From NCBI GenBank assembly GCA_016490735.1, contig JAEMWC010000050.1, positions 435,001 to 499,000 of the forward strand: a DNA stretch of 64,000 nucleotides. The letters run 5' to 3'. Positions 11,640 to 23,489 of the stretch are shown piece by piece (position 1 is the stretch's first letter; each line of letters begins with the position of its first letter). A program made the position numbers and the translations under genes. The notes under the pieces are model-generated. The model was not told the DNA's origin. It searched no databases and saw only the letters and a list, made by a program, of their open reading frames with translations. The DNA is from Pachyseris speciosa. Lineage: Eukaryota; Cnidaria; Anthozoa; Scleractinia; Pachyseridae.

Positions 11640-14106
11640 CTTCTTTTTATTCTTCTTTGTCGTCGTCGAGTTTCTTCACAAAGCTCACTTCCGACGTTTC
11701 TGCGCAAGCGCTAACTAATAATGGTCATTTTGGGATAAGTAAACTATTTTAGCCTCGTTAGCTATGCTGAACGACCATGGTCCCGTGCTTAGCTTCACCG
11801 CTTGTGAAGTAGATGTTCCGGGTTCGACTCCTGCTATCGGCACCTTTTCTTTTCTTCTTTTTTTTTTTTGCGTTCCGTTTTTTCCATCTTTTGTTTTAAA
11901 TATTTTTTTAACAAGTGTTATTATTATTGTGAGTTATAAATGGTTGAGCTGTAAAGCAATTTTCAAGGGATATATGTTGATAAGGGGTCTATGTACACAC
12001 TGCAAAGAAACAGACACGAACCGATGAATGATGCCTGTTGTCACGTATCGGAAAATGTCGATCCACCTTGTGTCTTTGAAGTCTGAACAACTGACATATT
12101 AAGAGAAGCGTCCATACGAATGTTTGCAAGTTGAACAGCGAGAAGAAAGTTTTTAACATGATCAAATTTAACTCCAGACGTTGGACTGCCGTGTTTCCCC
12201 GTGGCCGCTCCATACTAAACTAATTTTGAACAGTGGTACATTTTGTTGAATAACTCAAGTACGGGACATCGCACACCCCTGAGACTTTGACAGGTAGTTT
12301 AGTTACTATTTTTCCACAATATCCCAATTTCTGGTCATTAGTTTTTGAATGATAAGCAATTTTAGTTTTAATTACGTGACGTGAAACTGACCGCAGAAAC
12401 CTTACTCTCTTTCTTATGTTTCAAATCAGATTATTTTTCTCCTACATTTCACCGAGACTCCATTAATGTTTATGTGAAAAAATCCTACATCGTTCGATAA
12501 GCGTTTTCTTTCTCAAACACTTAGCAGAAATATTCATCGAAGCGAAAACAAGTGTGCTTAGATTTTTTGCAATAAATAAACTGTTTACCTAATTAGCTAT
12601 GCTGAACTTCAGAAGTTCAGAGGTCATTGTTACTACCTGTGATGCAAATAACCTGGGTTCGACTTCTACTAGTGGCACCTTTCGTGGGGTTTTTCTTTTT
12701 TTTCTTTTTCCGTCTCTCTGTTTCTTCTTCTTTCATAAATATTTTTTACAAGTGTTATTATTATTGTTCTCAATGCTTGAGCTGTAAAGCAATTTTGTAA
12801 TTTTAAAGGGATATATGTTGATCTGATAGGGGTCTACTGCAAAGAAATAGACTCCAACACAAGCTAAGCGCAATGCGTCCGATGTTAAAGAAAGACAGAC
12901 TTCTCTCTATTCTTTTGTTTAGCGCTAAATTAGGGATACAATACTGTTTTTTGCAAGCCCGAGTTTAGGCTAATTGTAGCCTCTTGTTATTCTTTGTCGT
13001 CTAGTTTCATCCACAAAGCTCACTTCCGGCGTTTCTGCGCAAGCGCTAACTAAATATAGCACTCTGTGAACGAGATTGCAAAATTACAAGAATGCCGTCA
13101 CGGAATATATTACGCACGCTAAAACGTCGATTCACATCGTGTTTTTGAGGTTTGAACAACTAATATGTTAAGAGAAGTGTGTATATGAATGTTTGCATGC
13201 GCAACAACGAGACGATAGGTTTTAACATCGAGAAACTGAACAACAGGTGTTTCCTGGCCGCTTCATACTAAACTCTGTTGAATGAGCTTTCTGGTGTGGT
13301 TTATTATGCCAATAGTATCCCGTGTTATTACAAGTTCGCTTTGAGCACTTGCCGTTTAGTAAGGAACCACCGACTAAGAAGCCGCACAGACCGTGCAGGC
13401 TCTGAACAGCAGGTAAATTCAATCATTTATCCTTGTTTCAAGTCCTAAAGTGCACCGGAAGACCGTCCTGACTGAGAAAAACCGCTTCAAATTACGTAAC
13501 GAGCGCGTGTTGGAATTTGATCTTGATGCTTCCTTGAGACATCAATGCGTTTATAATCTAATTGGTCAGTTCCAGAAAACATGTCGCAAGCGTGAAGTGA
13601 AAATATTTTTTAATACAAGCAAGAAACTGAACGAAGCGCGGAATACGGCCGCGTGTGATAATTTTTTTTTTCACAGCGTGAGGAAAATATATGCACAGGT
13701 TTGTAAGCTCTGTAAACAACAAAATGCCTTCCATGTCGGCTTGTTGCCTCTGAGTTTTCCTTCGCCCCGGCAGTTCGTCTAATATCAATGTTCGCTGATA
13801 TGTTGTCAATAGTCTCCAACTCTTGCAACACACTGCTTGCATTGTATGAGAACCAGAAGTCAGTGTGGCAGCGGACGCATTCTCACGATTCAGAAAAACT
13901 CTTCTAAATCAGAGGTCTTATATTAAGAATAAAAGGTTATTTTTTCTCAGAACAGAACTGATTGCAAATGAAAGTTTACTACTTTTGTTCTAAACTTAAG
14001 AAATCGGGTTTTAGAGTGTGAAGTACGGGACATGACACATCCCTGAGACTTTGACAGGTCGTTAATTTACTATTTTTTATTTATCTCAATTTCTTGACAT
14101 TTGTGC
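11640..14106. repeat. Diverged internal duplication carrying tRNA-like boxes
   Basis: Copy 1 (11640-12345) and copy 2 (12590-14106) share, though not always in the same order, AAGCTCACTTCCG-CGTTTCTGCGCAAGCGCTAACTAA (11682 and 13016), TTAGCTATGCTGAAC (11758 and 12594), and the tRNA-like stretch ending GGTTCGACT-CT-CT-x-GGCACC (11820 and 12656). They also share AGAGAAG-GT-ATA-GAATGTTTGCA-type sequence (12102 and 13168) and AAGTACGGGACAT-ACAC-CCCTGAGACTTTGACAGGT (12258 and 14021). The tRNA-like ends lack a matching 5-prime acceptor, so no tRNA gene is claimed. Confidence 0.6.
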
Positions 14107-14449
14107 AACTATCCGTACATGATGAAAATACGGATGCTATATTGAAAATAAAATATTGAAAGGAATTCAGATCTCGTTATGCCAACTTAATATCATAATA
14201 TTATACAACCGTGTTGGTAAATCAGTGAACTAGCAAAAAGCATTTTCCGAATCCCTCTTGGAAGGCCGAGTGAAGGCCATTACGGTCTCTTGTTCTTACT
14301 CAAAATAGTTTTTCGGAAGAAATATTACAACACAATCTTCATATTTATTCTATTTTAGACGACCTAGTAGCTAGCGATGAGCCTACTTCACGAAATTCGT
14401 ATGCGGAAGAAATAAAGCCAGCTAGCCAGCCAGCCTGCGTGCAACAACA

Positions 14450-14773
14450 GCAACTCTAGCACTGAAAAAAGGAATTCTATATAAGTTTGTTATGCAGCGT
14501 ACCGGGCATAGAGATGTTAGGTCTTTGCAAAAATATCAACGCCCGGAAATTTCAACTAAGATTGAGTTTTCAAAGGCTTTCGATAGTAGTGTAGCCGTAT
14601 CACTTTCTGATTCCACTAGCAGTGAAAAGGAGCCATTAAAGCTTGAAGTCGAGCTACAAGAAGAAACCAATTGTAAGAAACCTGTGACATTTAATCAGTG
14701 TACCTTTATAATCTCGAAAGACTGGAAAGTTAATTTAAAAGAAACATGTATTTTCTCTCTATATTGTTTGTAG
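14450..14773 (+). pseudogene. C-terminal fragment of a Crypton/KIAA1958-like tyrosine recombinase
   Basis: The frame reads LKKGILYKFVMQRTGHRDVR then SLQKYQRPE near 14464-14545. This resembles the C-terminal catalytic box of eukaryotic tyrosine recombinases related to Cryptons and their domesticated relatives, where the histidine and arginine of TGHR and a following tyrosine (as in SLQKY) are catalytic positions. The ATG at 14492 lies inside the motif, so it cannot be the true start. A stop at 14771-14773 ends the frame after a weakly conserved acidic tail. No earlier part of the catalytic domain is found upstream. It may be a 3-prime terminal exon or a truncated insertion inside the 6.1-kb inserted segment. 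The family call rests on about 30 residues. Confidence 0.5.
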
Positions 14774-14889
14774 TGAAGTACAATTGCAGATGGCATTATT
14801 GTCGAAAATTTAGGCCGAAATTTGTCAAGAGGAAGAATTTGATTTTCTCAGGAAGAGCAAGGTTCAATTGAGTAATTGGAAAGTAAATA

Positions 14890-15012
14890 ATTAATGAAGG
14901 ATTAATTTGTAGAAATTCTAATAAATCCTTCGCTTCAGGAATTTATTTGTATAAATACCTGAAACGAGGGATTTATACAGATAAATCCCTGAAACGAGGC
15001 ATTTATACAGAT
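14890..15012. repeat. AT-rich short direct and inverted repeats
   Basis: ATAAATCC-TCG-TTCAGG and CCTGAAACGAGG(G/C)ATTTA recur with GATTTATACAGATA. This is a small palindromic cluster with no coding potential. Confidence 0.5.
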
Positions 15013-15382
15013 ATTCCCTCATTTACAATCAAATTCAATTCATCAGCCCCGCTCTTCCCTGCTACATTATCAAGCCCTTCCCGGACTTTCAGTTTGTTGA
15101 TATTCAAAAGGGTTGTAAGTTGAGTAAAGGTTGCTGAATAACAAAAGAAAATGTGTCAATCATGAAATAATATCTGATAAAGACACGGCTAAATTTTACA
15201 TCTGATTTTCTAAGCCAAAATAACCCAAAATCTAAATTTTAGTGTAAGAATAGATATATGTACAGTAAAGTTTTTACGCCGTTCAATAAATTCGCAATTC
15301 GTATTTTATCAAGTCCTAAAACACTTGGGTGCAACTTGATAAAACACTCCTGCTCATTTATTCAGTACACATTACATAACCG

Positions 15383-17150
15383 TGGATCAAAGATGGCGGT
15401 CTTCCAGAGATAATGACGTAAGTTCCAAATTAGATGACGACATCATCCCACTTGAAGGAGACGTGCTTTACATTTGTTGAATTTCAATTGTATAGCTTAA
15501 AGTTATAAACAGTATAAACAGAAATATCACGGAAAACGAAAAAATTGAATGTAAAAAATGCAAAACAAACAAAAACAACGAGATTCACTGCCAAACTGAG
15601 GAATGCCAGTGATGCACGCGATTTAGCAAATATTGACATGTAGTGACGTCTGAATACGAAACCTTTGTTTTAGTTAAACTGGCTTGGAAATTGGTTTTGT
15701 TGAATTTTCAGTTTCTCTAATTAAGCGGACACTGAACTGTCGTTTTAAACCTTTGTTGCCTTGACATTATGTAAGAATTGAACAGTTTCAGTTTTTGTTT
15801 GGGTCCATCAACACTCATCTTCCGCCTCATTTGATGGCGGCGGGCCACGTGTTGTTGGGAAACTAATGGAACAATTTACAGAAAGCTGCAAATGTGCTTT
15901 GCACGCGTGAGTTCCGTTGGGCGGCATTATACTTTTTTATGCGTGTGCGTGATCCGCAAGCTTCGTTATTTGTTAACGTTTGAAGCATATCTTTTGGGCT
16001 TCAGAATCCTCTCTCTTCTACCTTCGGGGCCTGGATGATCGAAAGCTGATTAACCCTAATCCAAGATTAAAAATTAACCAAGGAGTTTATTTCTCTATCC
16101 ACAAACATTCTCAACTGTGATATTCTGCAAAATTTTTCATTTAAGGAGGAATATCCTGGAAAGCAAAAATCAGCAAAAGAAACTTGCATCAAAAAGTTAA
16201 AAACTGCAACCAAAGTTTACGCTAACCTGTATTAAGGTAATCGGCTTTCGAATAACCGGGCCTGGGAAAAGAATCTCCTCTGATTAAACTGAGAACTCCT
16301 TATAGAAGCAGCTCAAGAGACTATCATCTTCGGGCGCATTCTCTTTATTATTTTGTCCATGTCACCTGAAAACCCGCAAGAAAAAGATTCGGAGCACTTG
16401 GCATATATCCTCAAACTCTTGAGGGCCGGATGACATTTGAAAATTGTCAAGTTAGGTTTAAACAGTTTAGAGGATGATAAGTTCTTTCAGGGAATTTTAC
16501 CTGAGCGATTTTTACCTCAATGTCTTCTTCCGCGAACTCTTCTTCTATGGAAATAGCTCTTATTTAAGCTGAATGACGTACCAGGATTTTGGGTGCCATG
16601 TGACCAGACCAATTCTCAGGGAAGAAGAGAGAAGGCTCACGGGACATGGTAACCAGGCGGCCAGACAAAACGTATTTTAAACACGAAGACGCGCTATAAA
16701 AGGAAAAGCTTCGCCTCCTGTTTCATTTGCATTTTAGTTTTACTGTCACCATTGTACGATGGCGTAAGCAAACCATTCGAATTTCAAAATTAGGGCCAGA
16801 AATCGAAACGCTCAAACATTGGTACGGCATTTTCAGAACATACAAACTTCCACATATTCTTCCATGGCGATAAAAATCACTGAGGAACTGGAAAACAAGA
16901 AAGACACAAAATACTGCAAACTTGTTGCTCAGAAGCGGTCTTTTATTGCACAAATTTCCACGGACTTCTGTATGGGTCGACGGTTGATTGACAAATAATC
17001 CGAACGTACCTTAGGTACCGCTCCTTATATAGCGCGTCTTTGTGTTTAAATTGCTATAAAATTTGCAATGAGGGAAAGAGATATTGCCACGATTTCAGTT
17101 ATAACAAGCAAGAGTATAAACATTTTACCTGTACCATTTGTTATTAAAAA
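15383..17150. repeat. tRNA-Ser segmental repeat unit, right part
   Basis: Continues the unit left at 9277: GATCAAAGATGGCGGTCTTC, AATGACGTAAGTTCCAAATT, a decayed remnant of the plus-strand tRNA-Ser around 15880-15920 (CAAATGTGCTTTGCACGCGT), then the distal part of the unit shared with 20320-21200, 21740-22720 and 27115-27880 (TTATAGAAGCAG-TCAAGAGACTATGAT, ATTTGCAATGAGG). Confidence 0.7.
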
Positions 17151-17169
17151 AAAAACACAGAAACAAAAC

Positions 17170-17170
<1 letters not shown>

Positions 17171-17203
<33 letters not shown>
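17171..17203. repeat. (AAT)n microsatellite
   Basis: Eleven AAT units between the repeat unit and the retrotransposon fragment. Confidence 0.95.
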
Positions 17204-17204
<1 letters not shown>

Positions 17205-17205
17205 G

Positions 17206-18529
17206 CGAGCTAAGTCAGAGCGGATGCTTTGCTTGGCTGCGTGATTGGACATGCGCTTCTACCCATACCATGGCTGGGGTAATGGAGCTTTACGAGCAGC
17301 TCACGCCCACTAAGGTGTACACAGTCCACAAAACAGGTACAACACAGGGCGATGTCACGTGTAGACTGTGTGGGAAATCTCCTGAGACTCTTGCGCATGT
17401 GCTAGTGGGGTGCTTTGCTTTGGCCCAGTCCAAATACCTAGAGAGACACAACGCAGCACTGAAAGTCCTCTTCTTCGAGATGGCGAGGGAACTGAGGCTA
17501 ATTGATTCAGTTGCTCCCTGGTACTCGTGTGCAGTGCCCAAACCAGTCTACGAGTCATCTGAGGCACTAGCGTTTTGGGATGTCCCAGTCTATGCGGAAC
17601 ACACCATCGTCAAGGCTAACAGAGTGGACAAGGATACTTAACAAATTAATGTGATCAAGTAAGCTGAAGCCACTCTTAAGGGCACTAAGGCCACAAGGTA
17701 GCGGGCATTACCCCTTAAATCTACCAAAGCAAAGATTGAGCCCAAGCATTAGCAGCCATGGACAGCTGTTTTGGCCTTGTAAGGCCTCGTCAGTATGGCT
17801 TAGCTAATGCTCAGGCTCAAGTACCCACATATCAATAAAACAAGCAGTGAAAACGTAAAGCTTGTGGGATGTGGCTGGAGTGACAAGGATAACTTTACAA
17901 ATTAATGTGATCAAGTAAGCTGAAGCCACTCAAAAGGCACTAAGGCCACAAGGTAGCGGGCATTACCCCTTAAATCTACCAAAGCAAAGATTGAGCCCAA
18001 GCATTACCAGCCATGGACAGCTGTTTCGGCCTTGTTAGGCCTCGTCAGCATGGCATAGCTAATGCTCAGGCTCAAGTACCCACATATCAATAAAACAAGC
18101 AGTGAAAACGTAAAGCTTGTGGGATGTGGCTGGAGTGACAAGGATACTTCACAAATTAATGTGATCAAGTAAGCTGAAGCCACTCAAAAGGCACTAAGGA
18201 GGGGACGCTCGATTTGTGGACCACAAGAATAAGAAGGTGTAGGCTGTGGAGATGTCCTGTCCGTGGATGGAGCATCGGGAAAAGAGGTCCGAAGAGAAGA
18301 CGGTCAAGCACGGGCCTCTGCGATTCGAGCTGAAGAAGCAGTACCCTGGCAATGACGTTGAACAATGTAACATCATCATTGACGTGCTAGTGGAATGGTC
18401 AGGGATCTAGACCTGACAATGAGGAAGCTCTTTGGCAGCAAGGGCTATGACGTATTGAGAAGGATACAGAAGGCTACCATCTCGACTTCTCTCAACATAG
18501 TGAGAACTTTCAAAGCTACCGTCACTTGA
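17206..18529 (+). pseudogene. C-terminus of a retrotransposon reverse transcriptase with REL endonuclease (R2/NeSL-like), split by a tandem-repeat insertion
   Basis: The first part (17206-17629) encodes a Cys-rich knuckle (CRLCGKSPETLAHVLVGC), then YLERHNAALKVLFFE and an ALAFWDVPVYA segment ending ANRVD. The reading frame then enters foreign repeat DNA. It resumes at 18207 with ARFVDHKNKKV, a stop where Trp is expected, and [15 protein letters not shown], then RKLFGSKGYDVLRRIQKATI and a final stop at 18527-18529. The knuckle followed by a (E)xSCPW..N/HREKR block is typical of restriction-like endonuclease domains in site-specific non-LTR elements. There are also frame changes around 18403. 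The copy is 5-prime truncated: no RT catalytic core is present. Clade assignment among R2, R4 and NeSL is open. Confidence 0.65.
17630..18206. repeat. 577-bp tandem-repeat insertion, period 255 bp, 2.2 copies
   Basis: Units start near 17631, 17886 and 18141 with AAGGATA and ACAAATTAATGTGATCAAGT. The insertion interrupts codons ...GTG GAC | GCT CGA... of the retrotransposon frame and is flanked by GGAC on both sides (17626-17629 and 18203-18206), compatible with a 4-bp target duplication. Each full unit contains TTTTGGCCTTGTAAGGCCTC-type dyads. Confidence 0.85.
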
Positions 18530-18770
18530 CTTTACGTGAGGGAATAGCATAGGAGCTCAAGATAGTTTTAGTATCAGAGAATTTTAGATTGTTTATTAGA
18601 GATCTATCTTTTATCGTATATTTTTTAATTCAGTAGTTTTCTTTTAACAGTTCCTTCAGACTGCATAGGAGAAAAACAGTATATTTAGATAAGTACTTAT
18701 AACAAAAGAATTACTAAAATTCTTTTGCTGTGGATGCTTGTTAAACTGAAGAACTTGTGCAAAATGTAAA

Positions 18771-18852
18771 CGACGAGGATGGGATTCGAACCCATGCGTG
18801 CAGAGCACATTGGATTAGCAGTCCAACACCTTAACCGATCGGCCACCTCGTC
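18771..18852 (-). tRNA. tRNA-Ser(GCT)
   Basis: An 82-nt type II tRNA: acceptor GACGAGG/CCTCGTC, anticodon loop CTGCTAA (anticodon GCT), long variable arm, B box GGTTCGAATCC. Compared with the cleanest copy (21306-21387) the D-arm reads CGATCGG rather than CGAGTGG, and one anticodon-stem base differs (GGTGTTGG), so it is slightly decayed. No CCA is encoded, as expected for a eukaryotic gene. Confidence 0.8.
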
Positions 18853-19543
18853 AGATATTGTTTAGGTAAACATCTAATATGAAACTTTTGATGTTGGCCT
18901 TCTAGCGAAACTCTTAACATTTACCTTGCTGCCGCAATATTTCCAGTTTTAATCACTATAATGATTTTTGTATTGGTTCTTAAGATATTTGAGTTACTTT
19001 GAATATCTTGGTTTTCAAACTGATGGTGGATCCAAGATGGCGGACTTCCAGAGATAATGAAGTAATTTTCAAATTATATGAAGTCATCATCCCACTTCGC
19101 ATAAATTAAAAGAGACAGTCTTAGACGTTCTTTTTATTTGCGGAATTTCATTAACATAGCTTAAAGTTATGAAGTATGAAGTTACGAGGCTTAGAAACGA
19201 AGAAATAGTCCACGGAAAATAAGACAGAGATCAGTGTCACGTAAAACGTAAAATAACGTAAAACACCAAAAAAATGATGCATACGAGTTAGCAAATTATT
19301 GCATGCAGTGACTTCATAAAAACCTGTAAAAAAGACGACCTGGAAATTGATTTGATGAAGTTTCCGTTTCTCTGAGTGGATCAAAATATCGTTTTTGCCA
19401 TGACAATATGTCAGTATTCGAAATAATTTAAACAGTTTTTGTGTTTGGGCCCGTCCATTGAAACTCAACTGCCGCCTTTTTTTGAAGACGGCAGGACAGG
19501 TGTTGTTGTGAAACTGTTGCAACACATTGAAAAAACCGCATTT

Positions 19544-19625
19544 GACGAGGTGGGCGAGTGGTTAAAGCGTGGAACTGCTAATCCAATGTGCTCTGCATGC
19601 GTGGGTTCGAATCCCATCCTCGTCA
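19544..19625 (+). tRNA. tRNA-Ser(GCT), divergent partner, stem damaged
   Basis: Acceptor stem and T-arm are intact and the anticodon loop is CTGCTAA, but the anticodon stem is TGGAA/TCCAA instead of TTGGA/TCCAA, which breaks pairing. It lies about 690 bp from the minus-strand copy at 18771-18852 and points the opposite way, which is the ancestral arrangement of the repeat unit. It is probably weak or inactive. Confidence 0.7.
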
Positions 19626-19904
19626 TTTGCGTTTTGAACAAGTGCTTCACTTTTAACTATCGCTACGTAACTCATAACCTTAAGAAAAAGTTCGTTTGTG
19701 AAAGGAGTTATTCACTCCTCAAAATTTCTTTTTGAGAGAATTTAATTAGTACAAAACTTTACTTCACTGTTTCTCCCTGTCACCAGACAGGGAGACGAAA
19801 CGGCTTTTGAATGATAATAAAATTTGTTTCAAAAACACGTTTCTGAGGACTGAATAACTTTCTTTTCGAAATGAACTTTTTCTTAAGGTGATGACTTAGT
19901 TACC

Positions 19905-19948
19905 AAGCATTAGCAGTCCAACGCCTTAACCAGTTGGAGACCTCGTCA
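19905..19948 (-). pseudogene. tRNA-Ser fragment (5-prime half only)
   Basis: Contains the acceptor 5-prime strand, a D-arm (altered: CCAACTGG) and the anticodon loop. Sequence after the loop is lost. It sits at the homologous position in the repeat unit. Confidence 0.8.
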
Positions 19949-21305
19949 GATCGATGTTGTTAAGGTAAAAAGCTAATATAAAACCTGTAAAAATATCGTT
20001 CCACGGTTCTTCACTTTTTGAGTTTGGCCTTGTAGCGAAACTAGCTCCCGCAATATTTCTAGTTTTAATCACTATAATTATTTTTGTATTGGTTCTTAAG
20101 ATATTTGAGTTACTTTGAATATCTTGGTTTTGATGGTTGATCAAAGACGGCGGTCTTCCAGAGATAATGACAGAAGTTCCAAATTATATGCCTCATCATC
20201 CCACTTTGCGTAAATTAAAGGAGACAGTTTTAGACGTACTTTACATCTTTCGAGTTTTATTTGTATAGCTTAAAGTTATGAAGTATGATTCGCTCTTCAT
20301 GAAGGTTTGAAACATATCTAATGAGCCGCAGGGTCCTCCGCTTTCTTCTTCCTTCGGGAAAGGAATCGTTTGGGGTTGAGCTGAGAACTCCTTATTGAAG
20401 CAGATCAAGAGACATGATCCACCGGCGTACTCATTCTAATATATTGTGCATATCACCTGAAAAAAGAAATCTTTTCAAACAAGCCCGAATTAAAGAGAAA
20501 TTCGAAGCATTTAGCACATTTCCTCAAAACCTTGATGGGCGGATGATATTTCAAAATAGTCAAGTTACATAGTTAAAACGCTTCAAAACAGCGTACAGGA
20601 TGGAAAGTTCTTTTAGGTAATTTTACATAAGCAATTTTTGCGTGAATGTTTTATTCCGCGAGATCTTTTCTAATGTAAACTGTTCAAAAAAAAATAAAAC
20701 CGGGAAATACCTCTTATTTATGCTTAATGAAGTAGTAAATTTACATTTTCCTTAGCCTCATGAACATATTTTTCTTCCCTAACAGCTTTATCGTTTACAT
20801 ATAAATTTATTGTGGTAATTATACATGCAGGCGAAAATAACAAACACTTGGAAGGTGTGTGATGTAGAAAGACTTACTGTTGAAACTGGCCACTTTTAGA
20901 CAAACCGCTTAATTAAGTCTTCTCGAACATAGCGAAAATCAGGCACTTTGCTATTTTTCCTATAATATACCAAACGTTATAAAGTACCAGGATTTTGGGT
21001 GCCACGTGACCAGCTTAATTCTCAGGGAAGGAGAGAGAAGACTCACTCGACGAGGTCACCAGACAGGCAGAAAAAACGGATTTTTAATGATAAGAACATT
21101 TGCAATGAGGAAAGGAGATATTGTCTGGCAGCATTTTTGTTATATTAAGAAATAGTAAAAAATTTTTACCTTTACCATTTGTTGTTTTTTTAAAGAAAAA
21201 ACACAGAAATGAAGAAAGAATAATTTCCTTAGAAATGAACTTCTTCTTAAGGTAATAAGTTACCTAGAGATAGTTAAATCTAAAACAATTTGTTCAAAAC
21301 GCAAA

Positions 21306-21387
21306 CGACGAGGATGGGATTCGAACCCACGCGTGCAGAGCACATTGGATTAGCAGTCCAACGCCTTAACCACTCGGCCACCTCGTC
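21306..21387 (-). tRNA. tRNA-Ser(GCT), intact
   Basis: All stems pair: acceptor GACGAGG/CCTCGTC, anticodon stem TTGGA/TCCAA with loop CTGCTAA, long variable arm, GGTTCGAATCC B box and G discriminator. This is the best preserved member of the cluster and the most likely functional gene. It reads serine AGC/AGU codons. Upstream (higher coordinates) lies the shared GATGTTGTTAAGG leader. There is no clear T-run terminator immediately downstream. Confidence 0.9.
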
Positions 21388-22866
21388 AGATGTTGTTAAG
21401 GCAAAAAGCTAATATAACCTGTTAAAATATCGTTCCACGGTTATTTAACTTATGATTTTTGCCTTACTGCCTTTATATTTCCTGTTTTCATCACCGCACT
21501 TTTTGTATTGGCTCTGAACATATTTAGAGTTAGTTTGAACATCTTGGTTTTCAAACTGATGGTAGATCCAAGATGGCGCTCTTCCAGAGATAATGACGTA
21601 ACTTCCAAATTATGTGACGTCATCATTTCACTTTGCTTAATAAAGGAGACAGTTATAGATGTGCTTTATATCTTCCAAGTTATATTTGTATAGCTTAAAG
21701 TTATGAAGTACAGTATAATTATTTCTTCATGAATGTTTGAAACATATCTAATGACGCGCAGGGTCCACTTTCTTCTTCCTTTGGGAGAGGAATCGTTTGG
21801 GGTTGAGTTGAGAACTCCTTATAGAAGCGGATCAAGAGACTATGATCCTCGCGCAGACTTGGTCTACTATTTTGTTAATATCACCTGAAAAGAGGAGTGT
21901 TTTCAAACAAATCCGTAACAAAGAGAAATTCGAAGCATTAGCATTTTTCCTCAAACTGTTGATGGCCGGATGATATTTAAAAAATGTCAAGTTAGCTGAT
22001 AAGTTTTAAAACAATTTAGCTGAACAGTTGATTTTATTGACTTTCTATTAGTTAAATACAGAATTACCTGACCCGCAGGTAGCAAAGCTAATCTAGGCGG
22101 GCCAGGAGATAAGGAAAGATGAAAGACTGCTAAAAGAAATATGTTGATAAGAAAATAAAGTTGAAATTAAAACGAGAACAACGTTGAGAAAAGAAAAAAA
22201 AAGAGAGAATTAAAAAAATCCGAATAAGAGCTGATTAAAGCGGATACAACTTTTCTCCTCTAGAAACTGTTCACAAAATTTAAACCGGAAATTCCTCCTA
22301 TTCAAAGTTTTTGAAGTGCATAAATTAACCTTATGTACACGGTTTACTTCACGAAAGCGGTATCTGTTACATATAAATAGTAATCACATATGCAGGGGAA
22401 AATAACTCACACTTCCCAGGTGTGTGAAGTAGAAATACTGCTGAAATCACTTTTTGTATAATCACTCAAGTGTTCTCAGTTAATATGGCTAAATTTGAAA
22501 TGCATCCAGATTTTGGCTGCCGTGTGTCAGGCCGGAATCTCAGAGAGGCCGAGAGAAGTTTCACCGTACTAGGTGTTTAGACAGGCAGACAAAACGGATT
22601 TAAAATTTCAGTCGTTATAAAATGTGCAATGAGGAAAAGAGACATTGTCAGCAAACATCTTAGTTTGAACAATAAAGAGTAAAATTTTTTTACCTCTACC
22701 ATTTGTTATTTTGAAAAAGAAAACCCAAACGAAAGGGAAACAAAAAAATCAGAAACAAAAGAACAAAACTGAAACAGAGAATTAAAGTTTTGCACTAATT
22801 GCCTGATGCAAAAAGAATAAGTTACGCAGCGACACTTGAAACTGAACCTCTTGTTCAAAACGTAAA

Positions 22867-22949
22867 CGACGAGAATGGGATTCGAACCCACGCGTTCAGA
22901 GTACATTGGATTAGCAGTCCAACGCCTTAAACCACTCGGCCACCTCGTC
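22867..22949 (-). tRNA. tRNA-Ser(GCT), lightly mutated
   Basis: 83 nt: one extra base in the D-loop, an acceptor-strand substitution (CATTCTCGTC), and a T for C in the variable region. The anticodon loop CTGCTAA and B box are kept. It is possibly functional but less likely than the 21306 copy. Confidence 0.75.
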
Positions 22950-23489
22950 AGATGTTGTTAAGCTGAACAGCTTATATCAAACCTGTTAAAATATCGTTTC
23001 ACGGAACTGTTCCACGGTCCTTGAACTATTTATGCTGGCCTTGTAGCCTGGTATTGGTTCTGATCATTTTTGAGTTAGTTTGAACATCTTGGTTATTCAA
23101 CTGATGGTGGATCCAAGATGGCGGTCTTCCAGGGATAATGACGTAAGTTCCAAATTATATGAAGTCGTCATCCCATTGCGTAGATTAACTTGAAGTTATG
23201 AAGTATGGACAAAAATATCACGTAAAATGTAAGAAAGAAAGTACACAAAAATACAAAACAAACAAAAACAATGAGAGTCACTGCCAAACTCAGGAATGCT
23301 AGTGATGCATGCGATTTAGCAAATGTTCACATGCAGTAACTTCTGAAAACGAAAAATATGTTTTATCAAGAGAGGATGAGGTAAGAGAACGGATCCCCTA
23401 TACATGGGCCTCTTTCAATGATAATAATCTTTTTAAATCATTTTTGGCCTCCCTAGTAGAAAGATCACATTTATTTTTGGTACCTCAAG

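Larger units (their letters stand above)
9278..15382. other. 6.1-kb insertion inside a tRNA-Ser repeat unit
   Basis: The two halves of one repeat unit lie on either side. Removing this interval restores the usual spacing of about 770 bp between the minus-strand and plus-strand tRNA-Ser positions. Related sequences of about 110 bp (CGTTCAATAAATTCGCA-type, TTTTATCAAGTCCTAAAACA) lie just inside each end (9288-9410 and 15244-15352) in direct orientation. They may be terminal repeats of one unit or two copies of a common dispersed repeat. Contents: a TIR element, a SINE, an internal duplication and a tyrosine-recombinase tail. Confidence 0.65.
18700..23340. repeat. Array of degenerate tRNA-Ser segmental repeat units
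   Basis: Four consecutive units begin near 18700, 19860, 21230 and 22800. Each starts with (A/G)AACTTTTTCTTAAGGT-like or AACTTGTTCAAAACG-like sequence and a minus-strand tRNA-Ser. Next come a block TTGCTGCCGCAATATTTCC, then GATCCAAGATGGCGGTCTTC, then TGACGTAAGTTCCAAATTAT. The distal part contains GGTTGAG-TGAGAACTCCTTA. Units differ by internal deletions, and the second and third lack the plus-strand tRNA. A further unit resumes at 26980-28600 after the PLE and associated repeats. Confidence 0.8.

Noticed and set aside
11757..12682. Possible tRNA genes at about 11758-11842 and 12594-12682 (GGTTCGACTCC-like B box, GGCACC end, followed by T runs)
   Set aside because: No 5-prime acceptor strand complementary to the 3-prime end and no consistent anticodon arm, so only tRNA-like boxes within a duplicated block are reported.
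9288..15352. An LTR retrotransposon bounded by the 110-bp direct repeats
   Set aside because: No TG...CA ends, primer-binding site, polypurine tract or gag-pol frames. The repeats may be two copies of a dispersed sequence.
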